From assembly GCF_003049525.1 (NCBI RefSeq), contig NZ_PYWL01000009.1, positions 1 to 64,000 of the forward strand: a stretch of 64,000 bases of DNA, read 5' to 3'. The stretch comes from Lysinibacillus fusiformis (GTDB lineage: Bacteria; Bacillota; Bacilli; Bacillales_A; Planococcaceae). How positions within the stretch are numbered: position 1 is the stretch's first letter; each line of letters opens with the position of its first letter. Below the pieces are notes generated by a model that saw only the letters and a list, made by a program, of their open reading frames with translations, was not told the DNA's origin and did no database searches. This document shows, piece after piece, positions 50,262 through 60,262 of the stretch. The position numbers were made by a program, and so were the translations under genes.

Positions 50262-51956
50262 CTAAATTTTAAACTGTTTTAATTGGCCACTTAATTCCTC
50301 AGCTAATCCAGCGAGCTGATTAGCGCTTCGAGCTATTTCCTCCATAGTAGCGGCCGTTTCCTCCACAGTCGCTGTCGTTTGTTCAACTCCAGCAGCGGAT
50401 TCCTGTGAAATAGAGGCCATTTCATCAATAGAAGCATTGATCGATTCTGAACCATCAGCTAGTTGATTTAAATTATCGGAAATAGTAGTAATATTATCAA
50501 TCATATCCTCTACAGCACTCGATATTTGTTCAAATGTATCACTTGTTTGATCAAGCTGTGCTGTTCCTCTTTTGACTTCCTCATAGCCTGTCTGTAAGGC
50601 AGTAGTGACAGTACCTGTATCACCTTGAATACGGTTGACGATTGTTGAAATATCAGTCACTGAGAATTGTACTTGTTCGGCAAGCTTGCGGACCTCGTCT
50701 GCTACAACGGCGAAGCCCTTCCCATGTTCACCTGCTCGGGCCGCTTCAATAGCTGCATTTAAAGCGAGTAAATTGGTTTGGTTGGAAATATCATCTATCA
50801 CAGAAACCAGTTTGGAGATTTCAGCAGATTGATCATTCAAATTTTCAACCTTTTTCACAGAATCTAACATGATTTCATTAATAGTGGCCATTTGTTGTGT
50901 AGATTGAATCATTAAGTTTTTGCCACTAATCGTTAAATCTTGAACCTGGCTAGAATGCTCTTTTAGCTCGGTACCTTCTTGTGTTGTTTCTTGAATACTA
51001 CGTTTGAAAGCTGTCATCGTTTCTGCTAAATCACCCGTTGTAGAGGCTTGCGTTTCTGTGCCAGAAGCTAGCTCCTGCATAGTCACTGTAATTTGTTCAG
51101 TACCTGCCTGTACTTCATTGGAAGATTGTGCTAGCTCTTCGCTACTTGCTGCTACAGTTTCAGAAACCGTATAGATGGATTGAATGGTTTGCTTTAATTG
51201 AACATTCATCTCGTTTGCTGAAGACATTAACGTTCCAATTTCATCGCGTGTTTTTACAGTTAATGGGTCAAGCTGTAAATTACCATCTGCTAGTTCCTTC
51301 ATACGATTTGCTACTACCTTAATGGGCTTAGAAATCGTACTAGCTGTAACAATGGCGATTAGAATACCAATAATCGTTAAGATAGAGCTGAAAATAATAC
51401 CGATCGTACGATTGGTAGAGCTCGTTGTTACAACATCATTACCAACAGCTGTAATAGCTTCTTCACGGTCATTAGCGAGCTGTTCATAGCCATTACGTAC
51501 GTTCGACACGAGATTTTGTGTATCCATTAAATTTTCTAAAGCTAGTTCCTTATTGCCCTTTTGATAGACATCGAATACTTCTGTCTTCACAATTTGGCTC
51601 CAATCACGTGCAAGTTCTACAGTTTTAGTGCGTTCCTCGGATGTATCATATTTGTCTAGAAGCGCATTATTATCCTCAGCTATTTGACGATACTCATTAA
51701 ACGTTTCCTTATATTTTTCATCACCGGTTAACACATAGTTTAAGGCTGCTGACAATCGGACACTCATAGAGAGTGCTAAATTGTTACTTGCATTGAGTAC
51801 TACTAAATCTTCCTTTACTAAAGCCTTTGCTTGTTTTTCCATAGCTGTATTGGAAGTGTAAGTGTAAGCTGTAAAGCTAACGACTAAAACTAACAAAAGT
51901 ATAAATGCACTTAAAATTTTTGCTTTAAGTGTTTTAAACTGATAAATGCCTTTCAT
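50262..51956 (-). CDS. methyl-accepting chemotaxis protein, four-helix-bundle sensor
   Basis: A 564-residue transducer. Membrane segments lie at about 13-32 ([20 protein letters not shown]) and 183-205 ([20 protein letters not shown]), with a mostly helical extracellular part of about 150 residues between, of the four-helix-bundle/CHASE3 type. HAMP follows ([18 protein letters not shown]) and then the signalling domain with the conserved tip [28 protein letters not shown] sequence precedes the ATG. The sensor differs from the chemoreceptor at 45370, so a different ligand is likely. No riboswitch is seen in its 260-base upstream gap. Confidence 0.94.
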   Translation of the reverse strand: MKGIYQFKTLKAKILSAFILLLVLVVSFTAYTYTSNTAMEKQAKALVKEDLVVLNASNNLALSMSVRLSAALNYVLTGDEKYKETFNEYRQIAEDNNALLDKYDTSEERTKTVELARDWSQIVKTEVFDVYQKGNKELALENLMDTQNLVSNVRNGYEQLANDREEAITAVGNDVVTTSSTNRTIGIIFSSILTIIGILIAIVTASTISKPIKVVANRMKELADGNLQLDPLTVKTRDEIGTLMSSANEMNVQLKQTIQSIYTVSETVAASSEELAQSSNEVQAGTEQITVTMQELASGTETQASTTGDLAETMTAFKRSIQETTQEGTELKEHSSQVQDLTISGKNLMIQSTQQMATINEIMLDSVKKVENLNDQSAEISKLVSVIDDISNQTNLLALNAAIEAARAGEHGKGFAVVADEVRKLAEQVQFSVTDISTIVNRIQGDTGTVTTALQTGYEEVKRGTAQLDQTSDTFEQISSAVEDMIDNITTISDNLNQLADGSESINASIDEMASISQESAAGVEQTTATVEETAATMEEIARSANQLAGLAEELSGQLKQFKI

Positions 51957-52171
51957 TTCCCCATCCCTTTACCTAACTCCATATAGAGTATTTTGAATAA
52001 CAACTTTTATTTTATAACTATTTAGATAGATTAATAAGCCATTTGGTAAAAATAATTAAAAATAGTTTTTTAGTTCAACAGTATAATTATTTTTCTTTTA
52101 CGAATAGTAAAATATGTATAGTTGACGGATGGTTGATTAAAATAATTATGCGAAATTTCCTAATGGCAAAG

Positions 52172-52202
52172 AAAAAACACCTGAAGCAAAATGCCTCAAG
52201 TG
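52172..52202 (-). terminator. terminator of the M23 peptidase gene
   Basis: On the minus strand CACTTGAGGC pairs with GCTTCAGGTG (G-U pairs) around ATTTT and is followed by six T. Confidence 0.85.
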
Positions 52203-52217
52203 CCTTGAATCATATAT

Positions 52218-53213
52218 TTATTGTTTTTTGCTTTTTGCCAGTCGCTCCCACTGTAGTAAAGAAGGATAAGGATCAAATGCCCATTCAGTTCTTCCATTAA
52301 ATTTGTAGATGCCATAATGGAGATGAGGTGGGAATTTTCCAGATGTACCTTCTTTGCCGTAACCAGAGCTTCCGACATAGCCGAGCACAGTGCCAGGTTC
52401 CACAATTGTACCTACTTCAATATCCTTATGATAACTTCCAAGGTGGGCATAATAGTGATAAGAGTTATGATTATCACGAATGCCGATACGCCAGCCGCCA
52501 AATTGGTTCCAACCTTTTACTTCGACCACCCCATAGGAGGTAGATAATACAGGTGTTCCATAATTGGCAAAAATATCGGTTCCCTCATGTATACGACGTC
52601 CACCCCAACCTCTATTGGCCCCCCATGTTCCTCGATAGCTGTAAGTAGAGCGGATATTAAGTGGGAAAGTATGGGCATCAAGCTCGATGGTTTTATAATG
52701 TCTGTATAAAGTAGAAATGGTAAATATTTGATTCACTGCTTCTTCGCTGCCGTAGTACTCCCATAAGGCTAATTTAAAATCCTCATCAGTTGTTCCATAT
52801 TTAGCTAAGTAACTGGCCATTGAGAAGATGACATCCTCATCGTCCTTAGGGCTAGCAATGCCATCATTATTACCGTCTAGACCCATTCCTCCAAAATAGC
52901 TAATGGTTTCGGGTTTGCTGTCTTCCTTTACAGGATTTAATGCGCCAGACCAATACTCATCAGAAAATTGAATGGACAAATAGCCATCTCGCTTAGGGAT
53001 ATCTTTTCGAACGGATTGTAAATTTCTCTCATATTGATCAATAGCAGCTAAAAAATGCCAAGGAATGAGCAATTCATCAAATTGTACATAATAAGACATA
53101 CGCTGCTGCATAATTTCTTCTTCCGTCGCCTCCTCCTTTGCAAACGAGGCATTCGGGTAGAGTGTAATTCCTAAAAGTATGAAAGTTAAAAGAAATGTAA
53201 AATGACGACGCAA
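52218..53213 (-). CDS. M23 family metallopeptidase, LytH-like
   Basis: A 331-residue secreted or membrane-anchored peptidase. An N-terminal signal (FTFLLTFILLGITLYPNASFA) is followed by a domain of about 150 residues (LLIPWHFLAAIDQYERN) and a LytM domain with the zinc ligands in RRIHEGTDIFA (His, Asp) and the late HLHYGIY pair. Architecture and the first domain resemble B. subtilis LytH (YunA), an L-Ala-D-Glu endopeptidase that trims spore cortex. AAGGAGG lies upstream of the ATG. It diverges from the sporulation cluster prkA-yhbH-spoVR, which fits a spore role; that is inference. Confidence 0.85.
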   Translation of the reverse strand: MRRHFTFLLTFILLGITLYPNASFAKEEATEEEIMQQRMSYYVQFDELLIPWHFLAAIDQYERNLQSVRKDIPKRDGYLSIQFSDEYWSGALNPVKEDSKPETISYFGGMGLDGNNDGIASPKDDEDVIFSMASYLAKYGTTDEDFKLALWEYYGSEEAVNQIFTISTLYRHYKTIELDAHTFPLNIRSTYSYRGTWGANRGWGGRRIHEGTDIFANYGTPVLSTSYGVVEVKGWNQFGGWRIGIRDNHNSYHYYAHLGSYHKDIEVGTIVEPGTVLGYVGSSGYGKEGTSGKFPPHLHYGIYKFNGRTEWAFDPYPSLLQWERLAKSKKQ

Positions 53214-53366
53214 TGATGGACCTCCTTTCTAAAGTTTAGAATAACCGAAATTTTTATCTTCATTCCAGAAAGCTTTTTCCTTACGATTTAGACAATGTTT
53301 TCCCGGTTTTTTTGGTAATAAAAAAATCAATAATAAGAAGAAACTTCACGAAAGAAAAAGTAATCG

Positions 53367-53395
53367 GTATCATCATGTCATTTGCTTCATACTAT
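53367..53395 (+). promoter_or_regulatory. candidate sigma-E promoter of prkA
   Basis: CATACTAT at 53388-53395 matches the sigma-E -10 consensus CATACAMT at seven of eight positions, with a weak -35 (GTATCAT) 14 bases upstream. Its start would lie near 53402, downstream of the only in-frame ATG (53375) and upstream of the GGAGGG at 53417. Confidence 0.5.
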
Positions 53396-53428
53396 GTTAT
53401 AAATCAAGCCCTGAATGGAGGGAAGGCT

Positions 53429-55324
53429 ATTAACATTTTAGATAAAGTGAAAAGCTATCGCGAAGAAGAAAATAGGCTGAAGTGGGAAGGCACATTTGCA
53501 GATTATTTAAACATTATTAGGGAAAGACCTGAAGTTGCACAAACAGCCCATTCACGCGTCTACAATATGATAAAAAGTGCTGGTGTAGAGGAACGCGATG
53601 GGCAAAAAATGTACAAATTTTTCGGACATGAAATTTTTGGGCTTGAAACAGCAATTGAAAGACTGGTGGAGGAATATTTCCATCCAGCAGCACGCAGGTT
53701 AGATGTTAGAAAGCGTATTTTATTATTAATGGGACCAGTTAGTGGTGGTAAATCAACAATTGTTACTTTATTGAAACGCGGGTTAGAGCAATATTCTCGA
53801 ACAGACGAGGGTGCGGTCTACGCAATTAAGGGATGTCCAATGCATGAGGACCCATTGCACTTAATTCCACATCATTTGCGTAATGAATTCTTTGAGGAGT
53901 ATGGCATAAGAATTGAAGGAAGTTTATCGCCTTTAAATACGATGCGTCTTGAAAAGGAATACGATGGACGTATTGAAAATGTAATGATTGAACGAATTTC
54001 TTTTTCAGAAGATAAACGAGTAGGGATAGGAACATTTACACCTTCTGATCCGAAATCGCAGGATATTGCCGATTTAACAGGAAGTATTGATTTCTCCACA
54101 ATCGGTGAATTTGGTTCTGAATCAGATCCCCGTGCATATCGCTTTGATGGGGAGCTCAATAAAGCCAATCGAGGAATGATGGAGTTCCAAGAGATGCTGA
54201 AGCTGGATGAAAAATTCTTGTGGAATTTATTATCTTTAACACAAGAGGGTAATTTCAAAGCGGGAAGATTTGCATTAATTAGTGCGGATGAGTTAATTGT
54301 AGCTCATACAAACGAAACCGAATATCGATCCTTTATTTCTAATAAAAAGAATGAGGCATTACATTCCCGTATTATTGTTATGCCTATTCCGTATAACCTA
54401 AAGATGAGTCAGGAAGAGCATATTTATGAAAAGATGATTAAAGAGAGTGATATGTCCCATGTTCATATTGCGCCGCATGCTTTAAAGGCCGCAGCAATCT
54501 TTTCGGTACTTACAAGATTGGAAGTTCCGAAAAAACAAGGTGTGGATCTGATTAAGAAAATGCGCTTGTACGACGGAGAAAATGTGGAGGGATTTAATTC
54601 CGTTGACTTAGAGGAACTGAAAAAAGAGTTTCCTAATGAAGGCATGAACGGTATTGATCCGCGCTATATTATTAATCGTATTTCATCGGCTATTATCCGT
54701 AAAGAAGTGCCATCTATTAATGCATTAGATGTTTTACGAGCTTTGAAGGATGGATTGGATCAGCATGCTTCCATTTCTCAAGAGGATCGTGAGAAATACA
54801 TGAACTATATTGCGGTTGCCCGCAGAGAGTACGATGACATTGCGAAAAATGAAGTACAGAAGGCTTTTGTGTACTCCTATGAAGAATCAGCGAAAACATT
54901 AATGAATAATTACCTTGATAATGTAGAGGCATTTTGTAATAAAAATAAATTATTTGATCCGCTTACTGGGGAGGAAATGAACCCAGACGAAAAATTAATG
55001 CGTTCGATTGAAGAGCAAATCGGCATTTCAGAAAATGCTAAAAAGGCATTTCGTGAGGAGATTCTCATTCGTATTTCTGCCTATGCACGAAAAGGCAAAC
55101 GTTTTGACTATAATTCTCACGAAAGATTACGAGAAGCCATTCAAAAGAAATTATTTGCCGATTTAAAAGATGTAGTGAAAATTACAACCTCATCAAAAAT
55201 GCCGGATGAATCGCAACTCAAGAAGATTAATGAGGTAGTCGCAAGACTTGTTGATGAGCATGGTTATAATACAACTTCTGCTAACGAGTTGCTACAATAT
55301 GTAGGAAGCCTGTTGAATCGATAA
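53429..55324 (+). CDS. prkA: serine protein kinase PrkA (YeaG-like AAA+ protein)
   Basis: PrkA is a sporulation-linked AAA+ protein/kinase. The N-terminal half holds Walker A in LLMGPVSGGKSTIV and Walker B-type ISADELIVAHTN; the C-terminal half is the PrkA domain ending NELLQYVGSLLNR. The body starts INILDKVKSYREEENRL, matching the family N-terminus, but no ATG, GTG or TTG lies there. GGAGGG at 53417-53422 is six bases from ATT 53429, which gives exactly 631 residues, the length of the B. subtilis protein. An upstream ATG (53375) would add 18 residues but lacks a ribosome site and overlaps a candidate promoter. Confidence 0.9.
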   Translation: MNILDKVKSYREEENRLKWEGTFADYLNIIRERPEVAQTAHSRVYNMIKSAGVEERDGQKMYKFFGHEIFGLETAIERLVEEYFHPAARRLDVRKRILLLMGPVSGGKSTIVTLLKRGLEQYSRTDEGAVYAIKGCPMHEDPLHLIPHHLRNEFFEEYGIRIEGSLSPLNTMRLEKEYDGRIENVMIERISFSEDKRVGIGTFTPSDPKSQDIADLTGSIDFSTIGEFGSESDPRAYRFDGELNKANRGMMEFQEMLKLDEKFLWNLLSLTQEGNFKAGRFALISADELIVAHTNETEYRSFISNKKNEALHSRIIVMPIPYNLKMSQEEHIYEKMIKESDMSHVHIAPHALKAAAIFSVLTRLEVPKKQGVDLIKKMRLYDGENVEGFNSVDLEELKKEFPNEGMNGIDPRYIINRISSAIIRKEVPSINALDVLRALKDGLDQHASISQEDREKYMNYIAVARREYDDIAKNEVQKAFVYSYEESAKTLMNNYLDNVEAFCNKNKLFDPLTGEEMNPDEKLMRSIEEQIGISENAKKAFREEILIRISAYARKGKRFDYNSHERLREAIQKKLFADLKDVVKITTSSKMPDESQLKKINEVVARLVDEHGYNTTSANELLQYVGSLLNR

Positions 55325-55350
55325 ACAACTTTTATTGTTCCAAGTCAGAT

Positions 55351-55380
55351 AGGAGTGTCCCAATTTGGGCACTCCTTTTA
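55351..55380 (+). terminator. terminator or attenuator between prkA and yhbH
   Basis: AGGAGTG pairs with CACTCCT, with inner CCC/GGG around AATTT, then TTTT. It may limit read-through into yhbH. Confidence 0.75.
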
Positions 55381-55497
55381 CTATCAAAATGAGGGGTTTT
55401 TATGGAATGAATTATTGAATTTATAAAAAACGTTCAAGAAAGTACTTCTCAAGCATAGTATAGAAAAAGCGAATTTGATAGATGGGTGAGGATAAAA

Positions 55498-56655
55498 ATG
55501 ACTGAACACGAAAATAAACGCTTTGTTATCTCTCAGGAAAATTGGTCCCTCCATCGTAAAGGACACCAGGACCAACAAAGACATATGGAAAAAGTGAAAG
55601 ATGCGATTAAAAACAATTTACCTGATTTAGTTAGTGAAGAAAGTATTGTGATGTCTAATGGCCGCGAGGTTATTAAAATACCTATAAGGTCACTTGATGA
55701 ATTTAAAATTCGATATAACTATGATAACTCTAAGCATGTAGGGCAAGGACAAGGAGATAGCAATGTTGGTGATGTAGTGGCACGAGATGGCAGTAAAGCC
55801 AACCAGGCTCAAGGTAAAGGAAAAGAAGCAGGTGACAAGCCTGGCCAAGATTATTATGAAGCAGAAGTCAGTCTTGAGGAAATTCAAAATGTCTTATTCC
55901 ACGAGCTGGAGCTACCTAATTTGCAGCAGAAGGAAAAGGCAGAAATCGTCACTGAAAAAATAGAGTTCAATGATATTCGCAAAAAAGGGTTAATGGGTAA
56001 TGTGGATAAAAAGCGCACCATTTTAAATGCATTAAAACGCAATGCGATGCATGGAAAAGCTGAAATTACACCTATTCATAATGATGATTTACGTTTTAAA
56101 ATATGGGATGAAGTAGTAAAGCCAGAATCAAAAGCAGTAGTGCTTGCCATGATGGATACGAGTGGCTCAATGGGAGCATTTGAAAAGTATTGTGCTCGCA
56201 GTTTCTTCTTTTGGATGACAAAGTTTTTACGTTCCAAATATGAAACGGTTGAAATTGAGTTCATTGCCCACCATACAGAGGCAAAGGTAGTTACCGAAGA
56301 GGAATTTTTCACAAAGGGAGAAAGTGGAGGAACTATTTGTTCTTCGGCTTACAAAAAAGCACTGGAATTAATTAAGGAAAAATACTCTCCATCACGCTAC
56401 AATATTTATCCTGTTCATTTTTCAGATGGTGAAAATATTTCAATGGATAATGAAAAGTGCTTGAAACTAGTGGCTGAATTGATGGATGTATCCAGCATGT
56501 TCGGGTATGGAGAAGTCAATCAACATAATCGTTTCTCGACACTTATGTATACCTATAAAAAAATTGATGATCCGAAATTTAGACATCATATTTTGAGAAA
56601 AAAAGGCGATGTCTATGATGCTTTAAAGAGTTTTTTCAAGAAAAATGAGGAATGA
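55498..56655 (+). CDS. yhbH: sporulation protein YhbH (UPF0229/YeaH)
   Basis: YhbH is a sigma-E-type sporulation protein related to enterobacterial YeaH. The 385-residue protein has a poorly structured Gly/Gln-rich region ([11 protein letters not shown]) and a C-terminal von Willebrand A-like domain with a metal site DTSGSMG near residue 220. The ATG at 55498 follows GGTGAGG; an upstream in-frame GTG overlaps that site. It follows prkA as in B. subtilis. CATAGTAT at 55456 could be a weak sigma-E -10, so it may have its own promoter. Confidence 0.94.
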   Translation: MTEHENKRFVISQENWSLHRKGHQDQQRHMEKVKDAIKNNLPDLVSEESIVMSNGREVIKIPIRSLDEFKIRYNYDNSKHVGQGQGDSNVGDVVARDGSKANQAQGKGKEAGDKPGQDYYEAEVSLEEIQNVLFHELELPNLQQKEKAEIVTEKIEFNDIRKKGLMGNVDKKRTILNALKRNAMHGKAEITPIHNDDLRFKIWDEVVKPESKAVVLAMMDTSGSMGAFEKYCARSFFFWMTKFLRSKYETVEIEFIAHHTEAKVVTEEEFFTKGESGGTICSSAYKKALELIKEKYSPSRYNIYPVHFSDGENISMDNEKCLKLVAELMDVSSMFGYGEVNQHNRFSTLMYTYKKIDDPKFRHHILRKKGDVYDALKSFFKKNEE

Positions 56656-56700
56656 TAGGGAAGTTGTATTAGTATCAACGTTCAAGGGAGGGGGCGTAAA

Positions 56701-58104
56701 ATGGACACAAAAGAGCTTCAGCGAGCAATAGATGAAATTACCGAAATTGCCTCAGGCTTTGGCTTAGATTTTTATCCAATGCGCTATGAAATTTGTCCAG
56801 CAGATATTATTTATACATTCGGCGCCTACGGAATGCCTACTCGTTTTTCCCATTGGAGCTTTGGTAAGCAATTTCATAAAATGAAGCTTCAATATGATTT
56901 AGGGCTTAGTCAAATTTATGAGCTCGTAATAAATTCTAACCCATGCTATGCATTTTTACTTGATACAAATACGTTAACGCAAAATAAATTGATTATTGCC
57001 CATGTTTTAGCACACTGTGACTTCTTTAAAAATAATGTGCGTTTCTCCAACACAAGAAGAGATATGGTAGAGAGCATGACAGCTACGGCTGAACGAATTG
57101 CCGGCTATGAAAGAGAATACGGTAAGGATGAGGTTGAGCAGTTTTTAGATGCCGTTTTAGCGATTCAGGAACATATTGATCCATCTATTTTAAGACCGAA
57201 GTTATCTTGGAGTGAGGAAGATGAGCAAGAGGAAGAAAAGGCTCCAATAAAATCGCCATATGATGATTTATGGAGCTTAGAAGAAAAAGATAAAGTGTAT
57301 AAGCCAATTAGACGGAGATTAAAGCAGTTTCCACCAAAACCAGAAAAGGATCTTTTATTATTTCTAGAGGAACATAGCCGCGAGCTGGAAGATTGGCAAC
57401 GAGATATATTAACAATGATGCGTGAAGAGATGCTTTATTTTTGGCCACAATTAGAAACGAAAATAATGAATGAGGGTTGGGCATCTTTTTGGCATCAACG
57501 AATTATGCGGGAGTTGAACCTAACAACTCCAGAAACCATCGAATATGCCAAGTTAAATGCAGGAGTTGTGCAGCCCTCTAAAACATCCATTAATCCATAT
57601 TACCTTGGCATTAAAATTTTTGAGGATATAGAAAATCGCTATAACAACCCGACTGATGAGATGAAGCGGTTAGGTGTACAGCCGAACACAGGACGGGAAA
57701 AAATATTTGAAGTAAGAGAGGTTGAGTCAGATATTTCCTTTATTCGTAATTATTTATCAAAAGACTTAGCGAAGCGTGAGGATTTATATTTATTTCAAAA
57801 GAAAGGAAATGAATATCGGATTACTGACAAAGATCATGAGATAGTTCGAGACCAGCTTGTTTCAATGCGGGTTAACGGTGGATTCCCATATATTTTAGTA
57901 AAAAATGGTGATTATTTACGGAATGGGGAGCTCTATTTAATGCATGGCTATGAAGGCATGGAGCTAGATCCTCACTATTTAGAAAATGTACTACCGTATA
58001 TATATCAGTTGTGGGGTCGTCCCGTGCATTTAGAGACATATGTGGATAGTAAACCGATGTTGTATTCCTATGATGGTACTAAAAACTATAAACGAAATGT
58101 TTAA
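56701..58104 (+). CDS. spoVR: stage V sporulation protein R
   Basis: SpoVR takes part in spore cortex formation in Bacilli and has homologues (YcgB) in Gram-negatives. The 467-residue length is normal. Conserved segments are [19 protein letters not shown] near residue 28-46, [13 protein letters not shown] near 100-112 with His and Cys residues, and [14 protein letters not shown] near 258, a pattern suggesting a metal site. GGGAGGG precedes the ATG. The stop of yhbH is 45 bases upstream, so prkA, yhbH and spoVR form a three-gene group. Confidence 0.96.
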   Translation: MDTKELQRAIDEITEIASGFGLDFYPMRYEICPADIIYTFGAYGMPTRFSHWSFGKQFHKMKLQYDLGLSQIYELVINSNPCYAFLLDTNTLTQNKLIIAHVLAHCDFFKNNVRFSNTRRDMVESMTATAERIAGYEREYGKDEVEQFLDAVLAIQEHIDPSILRPKLSWSEEDEQEEEKAPIKSPYDDLWSLEEKDKVYKPIRRRLKQFPPKPEKDLLLFLEEHSRELEDWQRDILTMMREEMLYFWPQLETKIMNEGWASFWHQRIMRELNLTTPETIEYAKLNAGVVQPSKTSINPYYLGIKIFEDIENRYNNPTDEMKRLGVQPNTGREKIFEVREVESDISFIRNYLSKDLAKREDLYLFQKKGNEYRITDKDHEIVRDQLVSMRVNGGFPYILVKNGDYLRNGELYLMHGYEGMELDPHYLENVLPYIYQLWGRPVHLETYVDSKPMLYSYDGTKNYKRNV

Positions 58105-58107
58105 CAA

Positions 58108-58152
58108 AAAACTTCTATCTGTTGAGTGTGACAATGAACAGATAGAAGTTTT
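58108..58152. terminator. bidirectional terminator after spoVR
   Basis: AAAACTTCTATCTGTT / AACAGATAGAAGTTTT, 16 perfect base pairs with A and T runs on both sides. Confidence 0.94.
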
Positions 58153-58156
58153 ATTT

Positions 58157-58567
58157 CTATTTTTCCGTTAATAAATCATTGTCCTCTTCATGGCTTTCAC
58201 TATGATTAGAGGAGGAATGAATATCGCTATCAGTGACTAAGCTGTCTCGTACCTTTATACCTTGCTGTTCACCAGCCTCGTTGTTATCACTCCCAGCTAT
58301 ACCGCTACGGCGATTCCCATCTGCAAACTGAGAATTTACATTACGTGTGTGACTGCCATGACTAGCATTTTGCCCACCTTGATTGGCATTTGTCCCCACA
58401 TCCTCATTGATTTGTCCTCCGCCTTCAGCATGTTGCTCAAAATGGAAGTCTGTATTTCCTATATTGAATGTAAAATTGAATGTAATATGGTTTCTAGCAT
58501 GTTTTTCAGTAGAATCGTTTTCAGGTTCCTCAGGTTCATTAAATTTTCTAGAATTGAAATTTTGCAT
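58157..58567 (-). CDS. unknown Asn/Gly/Ser-rich protein
   Basis: No family is recognised. The 136-residue, strongly polar protein has an alternating Phe-rich strand near residues 28-46 (ITFNFTFNIGNTDFHFEQ), a Gly/Asn/Gln-rich middle (GGGQINEDVGTNANQGGQ) and a His/Ser/Asp/Glu tail. There is no signal peptide or membrane helix. AAAGGAGG lies eight bases before the ATG, so it is a real gene. It converges on spoVR and lies next to spore genes; composition recalls spore coat or filament-forming proteins, but this is only a suggestion. Confidence 0.7.
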   Translation of the reverse strand: MQNFNSRKFNEPEEPENDSTEKHARNHITFNFTFNIGNTDFHFEQHAEGGGQINEDVGTNANQGGQNASHGSHTRNVNSQFADGNRRSGIAGSDNNEAGEQQGIKVRDSLVTDSDIHSSSNHSESHEEDNDLLTEK

Positions 58568-58746
58568 CGTTTGTCCTCCTTTCGACTATTCATACTCATA
58601 CTAATAAGATATTACAGTTTTTAAAGTCCATTTGTATGTGTAACCATATTCACTAGAGAGAAGCACTCGTTTTTTGCTATCTATCCTATAAATTTGTTAA
58701 AATGAATGGGATTTGAATACAAGGGAACTGGAACGGTGAAGGAAAG

Positions 58747-59622
58747 TTGAAAACATTTAAAAAGGTTTATATAGAAATAACGAGTGTTTGTAATTTAGCA
58801 TGTAGTTTTTGTCCGCCTACTGAACGTGCAAAGGGACTCATAAAAGTAGAGCAATTTAATAAAATATTGGACGAAATCCGACCACATACAAAATATATTT
58901 ATTTGCATGTAAAGGGAGAACCTCTTTTACATCCACGGATTGATCAGCTGTTGGATGCGGCTCATGCGAAAGGATTTAAGGTTAATATTACAACGAATGG
59001 TACGTTAATTAAGAAAAACCGTGAAAAAATATTAGGGAAACCAGCATTACGTCAAATAAACTTTTCTCTACATAGCTTTGATGGACATGAAGGTTCGGAA
59101 AACAGAGAAAAATATTTAGGCGATATTTTAGACTTTGTACGGGAGTCTAGAGAATACAAAACGATTATTTCCTACCGCTTATGGAATTTACAACAAGATC
59201 ACGTTTCGGATGTTGCAGCACGTCGCAACCGCGAAACATTAGAAATACTAGAAAATGAGTATAATCTTGATTATCGCATCGAGGAAAAAGTAGAGCCTGG
59301 TAAGGGTGTGAAAATCGGCTCGAATATTTATTTGAATCAGGATCATGAATTTAGATGGCCAAGCTTGCTGGAGCCAGAAGATGAAGGCAAAGGCTTTTGT
59401 CACGCTCTTCGTAGTCAGGCTGCGATTCTTGTAGATGGTACCGTTGTACCTTGCTGCTTAGATGGCGAAGGGATTATTAATTTAGTTAATGTTCATGAAA
59501 AATCGTTCTCAGAAATAGTGGATGGGGAACGTGCCAATAATATAATCGATGGCTTTTCAAGAAGAGAGGCTGTTGAAGAGCTTTGTAGAAAATGTGGCTA
59601 TCGTCAAAAGTTTGGTATGTAA
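58747..59622 (+). CDS. radical SAM/SPASM domain protein
   Basis: A 291-residue radical SAM enzyme. The SAM-cluster motif CNLACSFC is at 16-23, KGEPLLHPRI near 56 is the usual second motif, and the C-terminal cysteines (CHALRS, VPCCLDGEG, ELCRKCGY) form a SPASM-type site for extra clusters. The reaction is unknown; related proteins modify peptides or cofactors. The start is TTG with AAGGAAAG just upstream. It is divergent from the unknown protein at 58157 and convergent with the XRE gene; no obvious precursor peptide lies beside it. Confidence 0.88.
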   Translation: MKTFKKVYIEITSVCNLACSFCPPTERAKGLIKVEQFNKILDEIRPHTKYIYLHVKGEPLLHPRIDQLLDAAHAKGFKVNITTNGTLIKKNREKILGKPALRQINFSLHSFDGHEGSENREKYLGDILDFVRESREYKTIISYRLWNLQQDHVSDVAARRNRETLEILENEYNLDYRIEEKVEPGKGVKIGSNIYLNQDHEFRWPSLLEPEDEGKGFCHALRSQAAILVDGTVVPCCLDGEGIINLVNVHEKSFSEIVDGERANNIIDGFSRREAVEELCRKCGYRQKFGM

Positions 59623-59640
59623 TCATTTATATAGGTGAAG

Positions 59641-59681
59641 AAACAGCTCCAATGTCATTGACCATTGGGGCTGTTTTTCTT
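59641..59681. terminator. bidirectional terminator, radical SAM gene / XRE gene
   Basis: AAACAGCTCCAATG pairs with CATTGGGGCTGTTT (one G-U), followed by T on the plus strand. It overlaps the 3' end of the converging XRE gene. Confidence 0.9.
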
Positions 59682-60044
59682 TGACTGTGAATCAATCGTA
59701 TTTAAAAAATCCTTTGTAATACGAACTACATATTTAACCTCGTCTAAATTGCGTTCTCTTAATAATGATCGATGAATGTCTAGCATGAGGTTCTTTTCCT
59801 CAATATCAGTAACGCCAGATAATTTTTGAAAATTAAAAAGCTCCTCAGGAGGGATATCTAGTGCCTTCATAAGTATTTCTAATGTACTTAAGGTTATATT
59901 AGATTGTCCGTGTTCAATATTGGAGACTCTTCCTTTACTGAAACCCAATTTCCCTGTTCTTTCGGCCACTTCTTCCTGGCTTAGCCCCTTCGATAATCTA
60001 ATAATACGGAGTTGTTCACCTACTAGCTTTAAAAAATCTGACAT
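59655..60044 (-). CDS. XRE family transcriptional regulator
   Basis: A 129-residue protein with an N-terminal HTH_3 domain at about 8-62: GEQLRIIRLSKGLSQEEVAE, then GFSKGRVSNIEHGQSN (recognition helix) and LSTLEILMKALDI. The C-terminal half (65-129) is helical and may dimerise. The ATG at 60044 follows GAGGTG; an ATG three codons upstream is less well placed. It is divergent from the HsdS-like gene at 60263, and a dyad in the shared gap is a likely operator. Confidence 0.92.
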   Translation of the reverse strand: MSDFLKLVGEQLRIIRLSKGLSQEEVAERTGKLGFSKGRVSNIEHGQSNITLSTLEILMKALDIPPEELFNFQKLSGVTDIEEKNLMLDIHRSLLRERNLDEVKYVVRITKDFLNTIDSQSKKNSPNGQ

Positions 60045-60092
60045 ATGATTCACCTCTATGTTAAAAGCTAGTGAAAAATAGTGGAAATGACT

Positions 60093-60113
60093 ATACTATT
60101 ATAGTGGTATAAT
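60093..60113 (+). promoter_or_regulatory. operator-like dyad overlapping an extended -10 promoter
   Basis: ATACTATTATAGTGGTAT at 60093-60110 is an imperfect dyad (ATAC...GTAT), and TGGTATAAT at 60105-60113 is an extended -10 element reading towards 60263. A repressor bound here would block that promoter; the adjacent XRE protein is the obvious candidate. Confidence 0.5.
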
Positions 60114-60262
60114 AGAGAAAAGTTACATTAAAATGGTACAATTTTAGAGTAGCCACTTTCCTTAGTCAAATGGCCTAATTGAAGCTTTTAGAAGTAGATC
60201 GAAAGTGAATGTTTATAGAGTAGTTTACAAAGTAGAACATAAGATTGGAGGATGAAAGCAAG

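Noticed and set aside
53872-54258. 128-codon minus-strand frame inside prkA
   Set aside because: It is complementary to conserved PrkA sequence and lacks a ribosome site.
58262-58624. 120-codon plus-strand frame opposite the unknown protein at 58157
   Set aside because: The minus-strand gene has a strong ribosome site and convergent terminator; the plus frame has neither.
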